Positions 17,907 through 26,695 of a stretch of DNA of 64,000 nt are shown one piece after another (the stretch's first letter is position 1; each line of letters starts with the position of its first letter). Source of the stretch: Phaeocystidibacter sp965659415. Lineage in GTDB: Bacteria > Bacteroidota > Bacteroidia > Flavobacteriales > Schleiferiaceae. Under the pieces are notes generated by a model that was given only the letters and a program-made list of their open reading frames with translations, had not been told where the DNA came from and made no database searches. Position numbers and translations under genes: made by a program. The stretch covers positions 76,547 through 140,546 of the forward strand of contig CBFHVA010000006.1 of the NCBI GenBank assembly GCA_965659415.1, in the 5' to 3' direction.

Positions 17907-18555
17907 GGTATTGAACGCTGACACCGCTGAAAAAACAGCGGAATTCCTTTTGCAAATTAAGGCAATCAAACTACAACCTGAGCAACCTTTTACTTGGGCT
18001 TCAGGTTGGAAGTCGCCTATCTATTGTGATAACCGATTAAGCCTTAGCTATCCTCCCATTCGAAATTTCATTCGGAGCTCTATTGCCGACCTCATTCGCG
18101 AGAACTATCCTTCTGTAGATGTGATTGCTGGAGTTGCTACTGGAGCGATTGCCGTAGGTGCTCTCGTGGCAGAACAGCTGGGATTACCTTTCGTCTATGT
18201 GCGGAGTAAAGCAAAAGGACATGGTCGGCAAAATCTAATTGAAGGTCATTTGGAGAAAGGGGCCAGTGTAGTGGTTATTGAAGATTTGGTTTCAACCGGT
18301 ATGAGCAGTCTCCAAGCCGTTGATGCGCTTCGAAACGACGGTGCTCGAGTACTAGGGATGGCCGCAATTTTCACCTACGGATTTGACGTCAGTAGAAATG
18401 CCTTTCAAGAAGCTAACTGCCAGCTTGTCACGCTTAGTGATTATGACCATCTAATAACAAAAGCCGTTGAAGGGGGTTATGTAGATAAGTCTCAAGAACG
18501 CACATTAAATTTATGGAGGTTGAGTCCTTCAGAATGGAAAAAGAACGAATCATGA
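17905..18555 (+). CDS. pyrE: Orotate phosphoribosyltransferase
   Basis: 216 residues. It converts orotate and PRPP to orotidine-5'-phosphate in UMP synthesis. Seen: FTWASGWKSPIYCDNRLSL, GVATGAIAVGALVAEQLGLP, FVYVRSKAKGHGRQNLIEG (the catalytic flexible loop) and the PRPP-binding motif VVVIEDLVSTGMSS. Several in-frame ATGs lie upstream, but they are in the opposing nudix gene and upstream of the -7 box; the conserved start is MVLNADTAEKTAEFLL. The TGA overlaps the ATG of the next gene (ATGA), so the two are translationally coupled. Confidence 0.96.
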   Translation: MVLNADTAEKTAEFLLQIKAIKLQPEQPFTWASGWKSPIYCDNRLSLSYPPIRNFIRSSIADLIRENYPSVDVIAGVATGAIAVGALVAEQLGLPFVYVRSKAKGHGRQNLIEGHLEKGASVVVIEDLVSTGMSSLQAVDALRNDGARVLGMAAIFTYGFDVSRNAFQEANCQLVTLSDYDHLITKAVEGGYVDKSQERTLNLWRLSPSEWKKNES

Positions 18556-18944
18556 ATACACACATAGAAGGTAGAGAAGTAAGCATTGCTAAATCACGTG
18601 AAGACGTTTTCGCGCATTTGAGCGTACCGGCCAACTTCAAAGATATCATGCCTGACGATGTGCAACGATTCGAAGCAGGAGACGATTGGTTCCTTTTTGA
18701 GTTGAAGGGTATCCCTGCAGTAAAAATGAAAGTGGCCGAAATGAATGCCCCAGAATCGATAACCTTGACCTCAGCGAGCGACAAGTTGAGCTTTCAGTTG
18801 GTAGGCACACTCAAGGAAGATGGAAGCAACACGGCTGCGCGACTCGACTTTCAAGGGGATTTCAATCCGATGTTGAAAATGATGGTTTCAAAGCCACTGA
18901 CGAACTTCTTGGGAAAATTAAGTGACCAACTCGAGAAGCTTTGA
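18552..18944 (+). CDS. SRPBCC (START-like) family protein
   Basis: 130 residues of the polyketide-cyclase/START-like fold: the start region REVSIAKSREDVFAHLSVPANFKDIMPDDVQRF, beta strands with WFLFELKGIPAVKMKV and the C-terminal helix PLTNFLGKLSDQLEKL. The fold binds hydrophobic ligands. The specific ligand is unknown. Earlier in-frame ATGs exist at 18513 and 18534; 18552 is preferred because it makes an ATGA junction with pyrE. It ends 5 bp from the convergent biotin-ligase gene. Confidence 0.78.
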   Translation: MNTHIEGREVSIAKSREDVFAHLSVPANFKDIMPDDVQRFEAGDDWFLFELKGIPAVKMKVAEMNAPESITLTSASDKLSFQLVGTLKEDGSNTAARLDFQGDFNPMLKMMVSKPLTNFLGKLSDQLEKL

Positions 18945-18949
18945 GAAGT

Positions 18950-19690
18950 TTACTTGACCATCATCTTGATTTCCTTTAGTCCGTAGGAACTGCGATGCCC
19001 TTCTTCATTCAAGAGAATTTGCTTCCCAGTAGGTTCGACCCCTATGAGTTTGGCTCTGAACATGGTTCCATCTGGAAGCGTGTAGTAGCTCCAAGCTTGA
19101 TACCCGAGGCATTTCTGTAAATATTCCTCTTCATCATGAATTCCTGTGGTTTCCAACAACTGCAATGAGGAAGCTATGTTTTCTGCCAAGAGTTGAGTTA
19201 GATACCGAGGCTCTGGTACATCCGAAGTTTCGAGGGATAATGAAGTAGCCGGTATGTGATCAACCCATTGTGTTTGATATACGTTCAATCCCAAGCCAAT
19301 AATGAGTCGTTGCACGTATTCTCCACGAATAGAAGGCTCGATCAGAAACCCTCCTAACTTTTTTCCCTTTACGTATAAATCATTGGGCCATTTGATTTGC
19401 GCATTCACCCAAGGCTTTAAAGCACGGACCGTGGCCAAGCTGACCACCATATTCAGTTGAAAAATCCGACTCACAGGCCACATTATAGGAGGTGAAACCA
19501 AAGAAAGTAGAGCATTCATTCCCTGCTCGTCCTGCCATGTTGTCTCCATTTGCCCCCGCCCCTTCATCTGGGTGTCAGCAGATATGACCGTCCAATCCTC
19601 AATCAATCCATCACTCAACATTCTGGATGCTAAGGAGTTGGTTGAATCCACTTCGGGCAAATGAATGGATTGAATGGAATTCTTTCGCAT
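18950..19690 (-). CDS. birA: Biotin--[acetyl-CoA-carboxylase] ligase
   Basis: 246 residues, the single-domain form without a DNA-binding N-terminus, so it is unlikely to act as a repressor. It attaches biotin to the acetyl-CoA carboxylase carrier protein. Motifs: SADTQMKGRGQMETTW (biotinyl-AMP site), KWPNDLYVKGKKLGGFLIE and IGLGLNVYQ. Start ATG 19690. It is divergent from rsfS; the 82-bp gap holds the rsfS promoter and a possible minus-strand box one base off consensus at 19737-19744. Confidence 0.94.
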   Translation of the reverse strand: MRKNSIQSIHLPEVDSTNSLASRMLSDGLIEDWTVISADTQMKGRGQMETTWQDEQGMNALLSLVSPPIMWPVSRIFQLNMVVSLATVRALKPWVNAQIKWPNDLYVKGKKLGGFLIEPSIRGEYVQRLIIGLGLNVYQTQWVDHIPATSLSLETSDVPEPRYLTQLLAENIASSLQLLETTGIHDEEEYLQKCLGYQAWSYYTLPDGTMFRAKLIGVEPTGKQILLNEEGHRSSYGLKEIKMMVK

Positions 19691-19725
19691 GACATCAAAA
19701 AGGGTTTACTTGCCGTGGCACTCTG

Positions 19726-19753
19726 TTTGACAGATGCAAAATGACTAATTTTG
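19726..19753 (+). promoter_or_regulatory. Promoter of the rsfS-ftsH unit
   Basis: TTTG (19726-19729), a 16-nt spacer, then TAATTTTG (19746-19753). Both elements of the Bacteroidetes promoter are present, with slightly short spacing. The -7 box ends 19 nt before the rsfS ATG. Confidence 0.7.
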
Positions 19754-19772
19754 ATTTAGAAAATCTACCTGC

Positions 19773-20141
19773 ATGCAAGAGGAGCCAGCGTATCCAGCGC
19801 TCATCGAACAAATCATAGAAGGCATTGAAGATAATAAGGGCGAAGATATTACCGTCCTTGATCTTCGAAATCTTGAGAACTCCGTGTGTGATTTCTTTGT
19901 TATCACCACTGGTAATTCAAGCACCCAAGTAAAATCCATTGCTGAAGCTGTGGAAAAAAGAGTGCGTGAGCAACTTGGAGACAAGCCTTGGCACGTTGAA
20001 GGTGCTGACGGATCTGAATGGGTTCTCATGGATTACGTCAATGCAGTAGTGCACGTATTCCTCTCGGATGCGCGCTCATTTTATGATTTAGAAAGTTTAT
20101 GGGGTGATGCGGATGTGCATCACATTGAAACGAAATACTAA
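19773..20141 (+). CDS. rsfS: Ribosomal silencing factor
   Basis: 122 residues of the Iojap/RsfS family. It binds ribosomal protein L14 and blocks joining of the 30S and 50S subunits when nutrients are poor. Conserved features: EDITVLDLRNLENSVCDFFVITTGNSSTQVKSIA and EGADGSEWVLMDYVNAVVHVF. The next gene, ftsH, starts 2 bp after the stop, so they form one unit. Confidence 0.96.
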   Translation: MQEEPAYPALIEQIIEGIEDNKGEDITVLDLRNLENSVCDFFVITTGNSSTQVKSIAEAVEKRVREQLGDKPWHVEGADGSEWVLMDYVNAVVHVFLSDARSFYDLESLWGDADVHHIETKY

Positions 20142-20143
20142 GA

Positions 20144-22312
20144 ATGTATAAACAAGACGACAAACGTCAATTGGAGAAACTCAAAGAGCAATTTTCCAAG
20201 AAGAACGAAAAAAACAAGGGAAAAGGCGGAGGTGGAAATGACCCGAAGCGCCGATTTAACCTTTATTGGCTATACGGCTTTATCATTTTATTCCTTTTAG
20301 GGCTCCAATTCTTCGGAGACTCATCAGGTGCCCAACAACGCGGAAGCTTTGCAAAGCTCACGGAATGGATCACCGAAAATGAGGTTGAGAAGGTAAAAAT
20401 CATCAACAAAGAGGAGATTCAAGTCTACATCAACGAGGAAGCCTTAAAGAACAGTGAGGAGTTCGAGGATGTGGCTACAAAGAAGTTTTCTGAGGATGTG
20501 AATCCAGGTCCACATTTCTACTTTGAAATGCCTCTCGAGACCTTCGAGGATCGACTCGCGCGGTACTACGAGGACAATCCAGGTGTATTGGAAGAGTATG
20601 GAGAAATAGAGCGCGTTTACCACAATCAACCCAACATTTGGGGTGACCTATTAGCTTGGATGCTCCCGCTCGTTATTCTGGTGGTTATTTGGGTATTCCT
20701 GATGCGCAGAATGAGTGGTGGCCCTGGTGGCGGTGGTTCTCAAATCTTCAATATCGGCAAGTCGAAGGCACAGATCTACGACAAAGACACCAAGGTTCGT
20801 GTGACCTTTAACAATGTGGCCGGAATGGAAGGAGCCAAGGAAGAAGTACTTGAAATTGTGGACTTTTTGAAAAACCCACAGAAGTACAGTAACCTAGGTG
20901 GTAAAATCCCACGTGGCGTATTGCTATCAGGCCCTCCGGGAACAGGTAAAACCCTTCTTGCAAAGGCGGTAGCTGGAGAAGCGAAAGTCCCTTTCTTCAG
21001 CCTGAGCGGATCCGATTTCGTCGAAATGTTTGTTGGTGTGGGTGCTTCCCGAGTGAGGGACCTATTCCGCCAAGCAAAAGAGAAGTCCCCATGTATCATT
21101 TTCATTGACGAGATTGACGCCATCGGTAGAGCCCGTGGAAAAAGTAACTTTTCCGGTGGTAATGATGAGCGCGAAAATACCTTGAATCAACTCTTGACAG
21201 AGATGGACGGTTTCGGCACGAATGAGCACGTTATCGTAATGGGTGCTACCAACCGCGCTGACATCCTAGACCGTGCCTTGATGCGCGCTGGACGATTCGA
21301 CCGACTTATTTACGTGGATCTTCCAGAGCTCAATGAGCGAAGAGAAATATTCAAAGTTCACATGAAGCCAATCAAAGTGGCGGGTGAAATTGATGAAGAT
21401 TTGCTTGCTCGTCAAACGCCTGGCTTCTCTGGTGCAGACATTGCCAACGTTTGTAATGAAGCCGCCTTAGTTGCTGCAAGGAAGAACAAAAAAGAGGTAG
21501 AAAAACAAGATTTCTTGGACGCCATTGACCGTATTGTGGGTGGATTGGAGAAAAAATCAAAGATCATCACACCTGAAGAAAAGAAGGTTATCGCATTCCA
21601 CGAAGCCGGTCATGCCACAGTGAGCTGGCTGCTCGAGCACGCATCTCCACTTGTGAAAGTTACCATCGTTCCGCGCGGGCGCAGTCTTGGTGCGGCATGG
21701 TATCTTCCAGAAGAGCGTCAAATCACCACAGCCGAGCAAATGCAGGATGAAATGGCAGCCACCCTTGGAGGTAGAGCTGCAGAAGAAGTAATCTTCGGTA
21801 AAATCAGTACAGGTGCGTTGAGTGATCTCGAGAAGGTTACGAAGCAAGCCAGAGCCATGGTTACGGTGTATGGATTGAATAAACGCATCGGTAATGTGAC
21901 CTACTACGACAGTACAGGGCAGAATGAATTCACTTTTGACAAACCCTATAGTGAGGAGACGGCTCAAGCAATAGACGAAGAGATTCGTGCCATTATTGAG
22001 GTGCAATATGTCCGTGCAGTCGAATTACTTCGCGCCAATAAAGACAAACTCACTGAACTCGCTGAAACCCTCTTAGACAAAGAGGTGATCTTTAGAGAGA
22101 ACCTAGAGAAAATCTTTGGCGAGCGTAAATGGATGGATCGAGCTTCCAAAATTGAAGCTGCGGAAAAGGATGAAAAAGCTAAAGAAAACGGACTAGCATC
22201 GGAGACTGCCTCGACTGCAAGCAATGCCGACACGACCGCCTCAAGGGAAGATTCAGATAGCCAAAGTTCGTCATCTGACGATTCTTCACAAGGCGATGTG
22301 AAAACTTCGTAG
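20144..22312 (+). CDS. ftsH: ATP-dependent zinc metalloprotease FtsH
   Basis: 722 residues, with two transmembrane segments (about 44-60 and 173-190) around a periplasmic loop, an AAA module with Walker A GPPGTGKT at 263-270, Walker B IIFIDEIDAIG and SRH region GRFDRLIYVDLPELNER, and the zinc protease site HEAGH at 486-490. It degrades membrane and regulatory proteins. The last 60 residues are a Ser/Thr/Asp-rich low-complexity tail (SSSSDDSSQG), seen in some Bacteroidetes homologues. It is co-transcribed with rsfS. Confidence 0.97.
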   Translation: MYKQDDKRQLEKLKEQFSKKNEKNKGKGGGGNDPKRRFNLYWLYGFIILFLLGLQFFGDSSGAQQRGSFAKLTEWITENEVEKVKIINKEEIQVYINEEALKNSEEFEDVATKKFSEDVNPGPHFYFEMPLETFEDRLARYYEDNPGVLEEYGEIERVYHNQPNIWGDLLAWMLPLVILVVIWVFLMRRMSGGPGGGGSQIFNIGKSKAQIYDKDTKVRVTFNNVAGMEGAKEEVLEIVDFLKNPQKYSNLGGKIPRGVLLSGPPGTGKTLLAKAVAGEAKVPFFSLSGSDFVEMFVGVGASRVRDLFRQAKEKSPCIIFIDEIDAIGRARGKSNFSGGNDERENTLNQLLTEMDGFGTNEHVIVMGATNRADILDRALMRAGRFDRLIYVDLPELNERREIFKVHMKPIKVAGEIDEDLLARQTPGFSGADIANVCNEAALVAARKNKKEVEKQDFLDAIDRIVGGLEKKSKIITPEEKKVIAFHEAGHATVSWLLEHASPLVKVTIVPRGRSLGAAWYLPEERQITTAEQMQDEMAATLGGRAAEEVIFGKISTGALSDLEKVTKQARAMVTVYGLNKRIGNVTYYDSTGQNEFTFDKPYSEETAQAIDEEIRAIIEVQYVRAVELLRANKDKLTELAETLLDKEVIFRENLEKIFGERKWMDRASKIEAAEKDEKAKENGLASETASTASNADTTASREDSDSQSSSSDDSSQGDVKTS

Positions 22313-22382
22313 AGATAAGTTGCTACTTATAGTTGGATTTGGGTAATTTGTACCTATCCAACTTTAGGAAGCACAAAAGAAT

Positions 22383-23018
22383 ATGGGGCAAAAAGGCAAA
22401 CCGGGGTTATTCGGTAAGCTCTTTTCGGTTTTAAGCGGCAAACCCGATGAAAGCGGTGAGGATGAGTTGACCGACAAAAGTCCCTACGCCCCTAAAGAAG
22501 AAGAGCCCATCGATGTTCGATTTGTACAGACGTACACGGACAACGGTGGGCACTTTTTGTATTGCGAAAGCATGGAGGAGGCCTTGATTAACGTCGAGAA
22601 AATTTGCCGTGAAAATCAGCTTCAAAGCCTGTTTACGTTAGAAGAATCCCTCTTGACACCATTGAAAAAAGTGGGCTTTACCGTTCAAACCGAGAGTCCA
22701 AGCTTGAGCGATTGTATGTGCTCGACTTGCGAAGCTCTGGTAGCCTTCAATGGCGGGATTATGATTACCGATCATCAATTGGGAATCTTCAAAATCGCAG
22801 ACCTACCTGAAACGCGAATCATCTTGGCCCGGACGAGTCAGGTAGTGGATAGTCTCTCTTCAGGGATGGCCAGAATCAACAATACCTACCGCACAAATCG
22901 CCCAACTCAAATTACTACTCTGAAAGGTGCACAGAGCGAAGCAGTGCGACAGGCTTCGGCCGATCCAAACAAAAATAGGACACTCTATTTACTCCTTATC
23001 GAAGACGATTTGCAATGA
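22383..23018 (+). CDS. LUD-domain protein (LutC/YkgG-like)
   Basis: 211 residues. A short basic, low-complexity N-terminal region (1-40) precedes a LUD domain with CMCSTCEALVAFNGGIMITDHQ and LPETRIILARTSQVVDSL. LUD proteins include the LutC part of lactate dehydrogenase complexes. No LutA or LutB is nearby, so lactate use cannot be inferred; homologues sit in this place next to ftsH and cdsA in Flavobacteria. A TAATTTG string 32 nt upstream may be part of its promoter. Its TGA overlaps cdsA by 4 nt (ATGA). Confidence 0.82.
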   Translation: MGQKGKPGLFGKLFSVLSGKPDESGEDELTDKSPYAPKEEEPIDVRFVQTYTDNGGHFLYCESMEEALINVEKICRENQLQSLFTLEESLLTPLKKVGFTVQTESPSLSDCMCSTCEALVAFNGGIMITDHQLGIFKIADLPETRIILARTSQVVDSLSSGMARINNTYRTNRPTQITTLKGAQSEAVRQASADPNKNRTLYLLLIEDDLQ

Positions 23019-23821
23019 GTGAAATTATTCGCAGAGTTATTTACGGCGCCATCTACGTTGCCCTTGTTACCATTTGCGTAATATACCCTCCTTATGCAAC
23101 CTTTGGATTAATGACCCTTTTCGGCATCGTGGGATTCTTTGAGATGCAAAGTATCCACAAAAGGAAGTCAAAGCTATACGGGTCAACACTCTTTGGAATC
23201 CTGCTACTCATAGGCTTTGCATTCAACACAGCGCTCAGCGATGTCTCATTCAATCCAACTACTCCTCTTATGTTGGGGTTCGTTCTGCTCGTTGTGGAGC
23301 ACATCTTCACAAAAGGATCGGAAAAATCTACGCAAGGAATCAACACCAGCGCAATGACGCTGCTCTACTTGGGAATCCCATTAAGCTATGCCCCATTGAT
23401 TTCCAACCTCGGAAATGATGCAAATCCACTGCCTCTAATGGGCGTATTCGTATTCATCTGGACAAATGACACCTTCGCTTACTTGGTAGGAAGGACTATC
23501 GGCAAAAGAAAATTGAGCAAACGTCTATCTCCTAAAAAGAGTATAGAAGGCTTTCTCGGAGGGCTGGCCTTTGGGCTTCTAGCCGCCTACCTTGTACATC
23601 AATTCACTACCAGTGAACTCACTTTGACTCAATGGTTTATTCTATCTCTGATAGCTGGAGTAGCGGGAACGCTCGGTGATTTATTTGAAAGCGCCTTAAA
23701 AAGATCCGCAGGAGTTAAAGACTCCGGAAAATTGATTCCTGGACATGGAGGTGTTTTAGATCGAATTGACAGTTTCCTCTTCGCCGCGCCTCTAGCCTAT
23801 CTATATTTGTCACTGACTTAA
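23015..23821 (+). CDS. cdsA: Phosphatidate cytidylyltransferase
   Basis: 268 residues with about 7-8 membrane segments. It makes CDP-diacylglycerol from phosphatidate and CTP. The family signature near the C-terminus is present: SALKRSAGVKDSGKLIPGHG and then GVLDRIDSFLFAAP. It overlaps the LUD gene by 4 nt and is followed 10 bp later by psd, so phospholipid head-group synthesis is grouped here. Confidence 0.96.
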   Translation: MSEIIRRVIYGAIYVALVTICVIYPPYATFGLMTLFGIVGFFEMQSIHKRKSKLYGSTLFGILLLIGFAFNTALSDVSFNPTTPLMLGFVLLVVEHIFTKGSEKSTQGINTSAMTLLYLGIPLSYAPLISNLGNDANPLPLMGVFVFIWTNDTFAYLVGRTIGKRKLSKRLSPKKSIEGFLGGLAFGLLAAYLVHQFTTSELTLTQWFILSLIAGVAGTLGDLFESALKRSAGVKDSGKLIPGHGGVLDRIDSFLFAAPLAYLYLSLT

Positions 23822-23831
23822 AACACCGTTC

Positions 23832-24491
23832 ATGAAACTACATAGAGAAGGACAAAAGCCGCTAATGGTGGCATTTATCGTCCTTACCTCCATCAATATC
23901 GTCCTTAATTTAATTGGCTTTATGCCTGAGTGGATCGAGGGATTGTTGATCTTAGCTTCCGTAACCTTATACGGCTTAATGGTCTACTTTTTCCGCGACC
24001 CGCAGCGATTTACACATGCTGAGCCTAAGCAAATTATCGCTCCAGCTGATGGAAAAGTTGTAGCTATCCAGGAGGTTGAAGAAACGGAGTTTTTTAATGA
24101 CACGCGTATCCAAGTTTCGATTTTCATGTCGCCTCTAAACGTCCACGTCAACCGCTACCCAATGGGAGGAAAGGTCGTTTATTCTAAACATCATCCAGGA
24201 GCATTCCTTGTGGCTTGGCATCCAAAGTCGAGTACATTGAATGAAAGAACTACCGTGGTCGTAGAAAATGGCGAAGGCACACAAGTAATGCACCGTCAGA
24301 TTGCTGGAGCCGTAGCGCGCAGAATAATCAACTACGCTCAGCCAAAGCAAGTTGTGAAAACTGGAGATGAAAGCGGCTTCATTCGGTTCGGTTCGCGAGT
24401 TGACATTTTACTCCCGAAAGATGCAAAAATCTTGGTTGACATCAATCAAAAGCCAGTAGGTGGGGAAACCATCCTTGCCGAATTATCGTAG
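23832..24491 (+). CDS. psd: Phosphatidylserine decarboxylase family protein
   Basis: 219 residues, the short Psd form typical of Bacteroidetes. Two N-terminal membrane segments (about 15-35 and 40-56) are followed by VYFFRDPQRF, PADGKVVAIQEVEE, IFMSPLNVHVNRYPMGGKV and SGFIRFGSRVDILLP, which holds the GS self-cleavage site that creates the pyruvoyl group. It removes CO2 from phosphatidylserine to give phosphatidylethanolamine. It follows cdsA by 10 bp. Confidence 0.93.
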   Translation: MKLHREGQKPLMVAFIVLTSINIVLNLIGFMPEWIEGLLILASVTLYGLMVYFFRDPQRFTHAEPKQIIAPADGKVVAIQEVEETEFFNDTRIQVSIFMSPLNVHVNRYPMGGKVVYSKHHPGAFLVAWHPKSSTLNERTTVVVENGEGTQVMHRQIAGAVARRIINYAQPKQVVKTGDESGFIRFGSRVDILLPKDAKILVDINQKPVGGETILAELS

Positions 24492-24554
24492 GTTGTTGAT
24501 ATATCTGTTAATAGTACCAGAATGTCAACGTTCGTGATTAGCGCTGAAATTCTT

Positions 24555-24562
24555 TATTTTTG
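24555..24562 (+). promoter_or_regulatory. -7 promoter box of the acyl-CoA-binding protein gene
   Basis: TATTTTTG matches TAnnTTTG and ends 15 nt before the ATG at 24578. It overlaps an in-frame TTG at 24560, which excludes that as start. A TTCG 20 nt upstream could be a weak -33 element. Confidence 0.5.
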
Positions 24563-24577
24563 ATTAAAATCCAGTTA

Positions 24578-24880
24578 ATGGTGGGTAAAAGCTTGGATCA
24601 AGAATTTGAAAAATACGTAGCGCTTGGACGCAAGATGCCAAAGCAGGCTCCGGATCGGATGCTGATTGCCTACGGCTATTTCAAACAAGCTACGGAAGGT
24701 GACAATACCTTCGACCGTCCCACGACCAACAGTGATATCGTTCGAACGTTCATGCACGACCAATGGCGCCGACTTAGGGGAATGTCCAAAGAGGAAGCTA
24801 TGAAACGCTACATCTCGTTCATCAAAGATTTGCTGCTCGAAGTAGATGAGCCCGTAAGCTCAGCCGCACAGAACGGCTAA
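24578..24880 (+). CDS. Acyl-CoA-binding protein (ACBP)
   Basis: 100 residues of the ACBP fold. Seen: LDQEFEKYVALGRKM, the ligand-binding LIAYGYFKQATEGDN, and WRRLRGMSKEEAMKRYISFIKDLL. Binds long-chain acyl-CoA esters in the cytosol; it may serve the acyl-CoA synthetase elsewhere in the window, although the genes are not linked. It has its own promoter and converges with cmk, leaving only 3 bp between stops. Confidence 0.9.
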   Translation: MVGKSLDQEFEKYVALGRKMPKQAPDRMLIAYGYFKQATEGDNTFDRPTTNSDIVRTFMHDQWRRLRGMSKEEAMKRYISFIKDLLLEVDEPVSSAAQNG

Positions 24881-24883
24881 TAT

Positions 24884-25564
24884 CTACATCAAGCTTTCCA
24901 CCCAACTCACCACTTTTTGAAATTGAGCCTCTGGACTCAAATTGGAGTTGTCTAATTTTCGAGCATCCGAAGCCATCACCAAAGGACTATCCGCCCTGCT
25001 GCTGTCAATAGCATCTCTTTCCGTCAAGTTCTTCGCTACTTCTTCAAGGGTAATACTCACCCCTTTTGATTGAAGCTCTTGAAAACGCCTCACCGCTCGA
25101 ATCTCATCTGAGGCCGTCATGAAAATCTTCAAATCTGCATTGGGAAAAACAACGGTTCCAATATCACGACCATCCATCACTACACTCGACCCTTTTGCCA
25201 AATCCCTTTGTTGATCGACCATAGCGCGGCGTACAGCTGAAATTGCACTCACATAACTCACTCGATTGGATACGTCCATTTTGCGAATCTCATCCTCAAC
25301 ATCTTTTCCGTTGAGCACCGTTCGATTCTTCCCGTTTGCATCCCGAAGAAAGCTGATACGCGTGCGCTTGATCAGACCATCGACGTCTTTGACCTCATTA
25401 TTATCATCGAGGTATCCTCCCTTCCAAGCCTCTAACGTAATCGCTCGGTACATCGCACCAGAGTCCACATAGATAAATCCAAAATGCTCTGCTAACTGTT
25501 TCGCTAGTGTGCTTTTTCCAGTTGAAGACTTACCGTCGATTGCAATTGTAATGGTGGTGCTCAT
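24884..25564 (-). CDS. cmk: Cytidylate kinase
   Basis: 226 residues of the CMP kinase type. It phosphorylates CMP and dCMP. P-loop IAIDGKSSTGKSTLAKQLA at the N-terminus, YVDSGAMYRAITL, the NMP-binding region DGRDIGTVVFPNADLKIFMTAS and RDAIDSSRADSPL near the end. It lies 12 bp after the porQ-like gene in the same orientation, an order also found in other Bacteroidetes. Confidence 0.96.
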   Translation of the reverse strand: MSTTITIAIDGKSSTGKSTLAKQLAEHFGFIYVDSGAMYRAITLEAWKGGYLDDNNEVKDVDGLIKRTRISFLRDANGKNRTVLNGKDVEDEIRKMDVSNRVSYVSAISAVRRAMVDQQRDLAKGSSVVMDGRDIGTVVFPNADLKIFMTASDEIRAVRRFQELQSKGVSITLEEVAKNLTERDAIDSSRADSPLVMASDARKLDNSNLSPEAQFQKVVSWVESLM

Positions 25565-25576
25565 AACTTGCTCTGA

Positions 25577-26632
25577 TTAGGAGCCAAAATCGTTAAGATC
25601 TACTGATATTCCAAGGTGATGCATCCGTCCGGCCACATGCACATAACGGTTGCCATAGTTTAAATGGAACTTTGATAATCGGATACCTACACCGAATGTA
25701 AGACCGGCTGAGGTTCGTCGAGAGGGAATTCGCATTTCCAAAGCTCTTCGCAAACTGAAGCCTAATTGAACATTCAAACGGCTGCCCAAACGAAGATCAC
25801 CGCTGAATGAAAAATGCCTTCCCAACTTATTGAAAAAGCTCGGGTCATTGTACGTCTCTTCGCCAGTTATGGGATCGCGTTCTACGGCATTGGGATCGAA
25901 ATAAGTAAGATCCCAGCGCTGTAAATTTTCAACTTGAATGGTCCAACGCAGCGGTAGATGTTCGAATCGATTGGAGATAGCAAACTGCAATTCGAACGGC
26001 AGTTGCTCGCGCTCGCCCGCATAGCTTAAAGCTTGAAAGCCGATATTCTTAGCGACAAGAGCAAAGGCAAAACGATTCTTTGGAATCTGATAAACCGCGG
26101 CTATATCTGTCGCCAAACCAAAACTGTAGTATTGTTCATATACCGAGTTAATCAACTTGACATTGGTACCAAATTGCCAATTGGAATCAAGCCGATAACT
26201 GTATCCAGCGTTCAAAAGTTGATCTGTGGCTCTAAAAGTACCGGTTGAATTTCCATTGACATCTGTCCCGTTGAAGGTGCCATAGTCGACGTAGCGAAAT
26301 CCAACCATCACATTGTGCTCCGTACCGTATCCAAAGCCATAGGCCGCCTCAGCGGCATTCACACCTCCCGGCACATTCACGTATCCAAAACTAATCTGAC
26401 CCCTATGATCTTCTCTGAGTAAAGCCGGGTTTAACCAAGCGAACTCCAAATCACTTTCAACTCCAGCTAATGTAGCTTGAGAAAGCGCGCTTACGCGTGC
26501 TGAGGGAGTGAGGTTTAAAAACGAATACGTTGTATTTCCGCCCAATTGCGACCACCCTTGAAACCCTGCAAAAAGGAGAGCTATCAATCCAAAAAAACGG
26601 AGGTGTCTGAGCATGCTCGGAAGGTACTTCAT
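25577..26632 (-). CDS. porQ: PorQ-like type IX secretion outer-membrane protein
   Basis: About 351 residues from the ATG at 26632, or 345 from a second ATG at 26614. Signal peptide (LRFFGLIALLFAGFQGWSQ), then TTYSFLNLTPSARVSALSQATLAG, which is the PorQ signature, and beta-barrel strands to the end. In T9SS, PorQ forms part of the outer-membrane complex that processes and attaches C-terminal domain cargo. An in-frame ATG at 26680 would place the start inside the lon terminator and is rejected. It is the first gene of the porQ-cmk pair. Confidence 0.87.
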   Translation of the reverse strand: MKYLPSMLRHLRFFGLIALLFAGFQGWSQLGGNTTYSFLNLTPSARVSALSQATLAGVESDLEFAWLNPALLREDHRGQISFGYVNVPGGVNAAEAAYGFGYGTEHNVMVGFRYVDYGTFNGTDVNGNSTGTFRATDQLLNAGYSYRLDSNWQFGTNVKLINSVYEQYYSFGLATDIAAVYQIPKNRFAFALVAKNIGFQALSYAGEREQLPFELQFAISNRFEHLPLRWTIQVENLQRWDLTYFDPNAVERDPITGEETYNDPSFFNKLGRHFSFSGDLRLGSRLNVQLGFSLRRALEMRIPSRRTSAGLTFGVGIRLSKFHLNYGNRYVHVAGRMHHLGISVDLNDFGS

Positions 26633-26646
26633 TCCATCGAAAAAAC

Positions 26647-26678
26647 GGAGAGCCGCCTCAATTATTGGGCGGCTCTCC
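26647..26678 (-). terminator. Terminator of lon
   Basis: A perfect 11-bp stem GGAGAGCCGCC (26647-26657) and GGCGGCTCTCC (26668-26678). Read on the minus strand it is followed by a run of T residues, so it ends lon 18 bp after the stop and before porQ begins. Confidence 0.93.
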
Positions 26679-26695
26679 ATATTTGCAAAGAGTAA

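Noticed and set aside
26633..26680. An in-frame upstream ATG for the porQ-like gene.
   Set aside because: It would make the lon terminator part of the coding region; the signal peptide only fits the later ATG.
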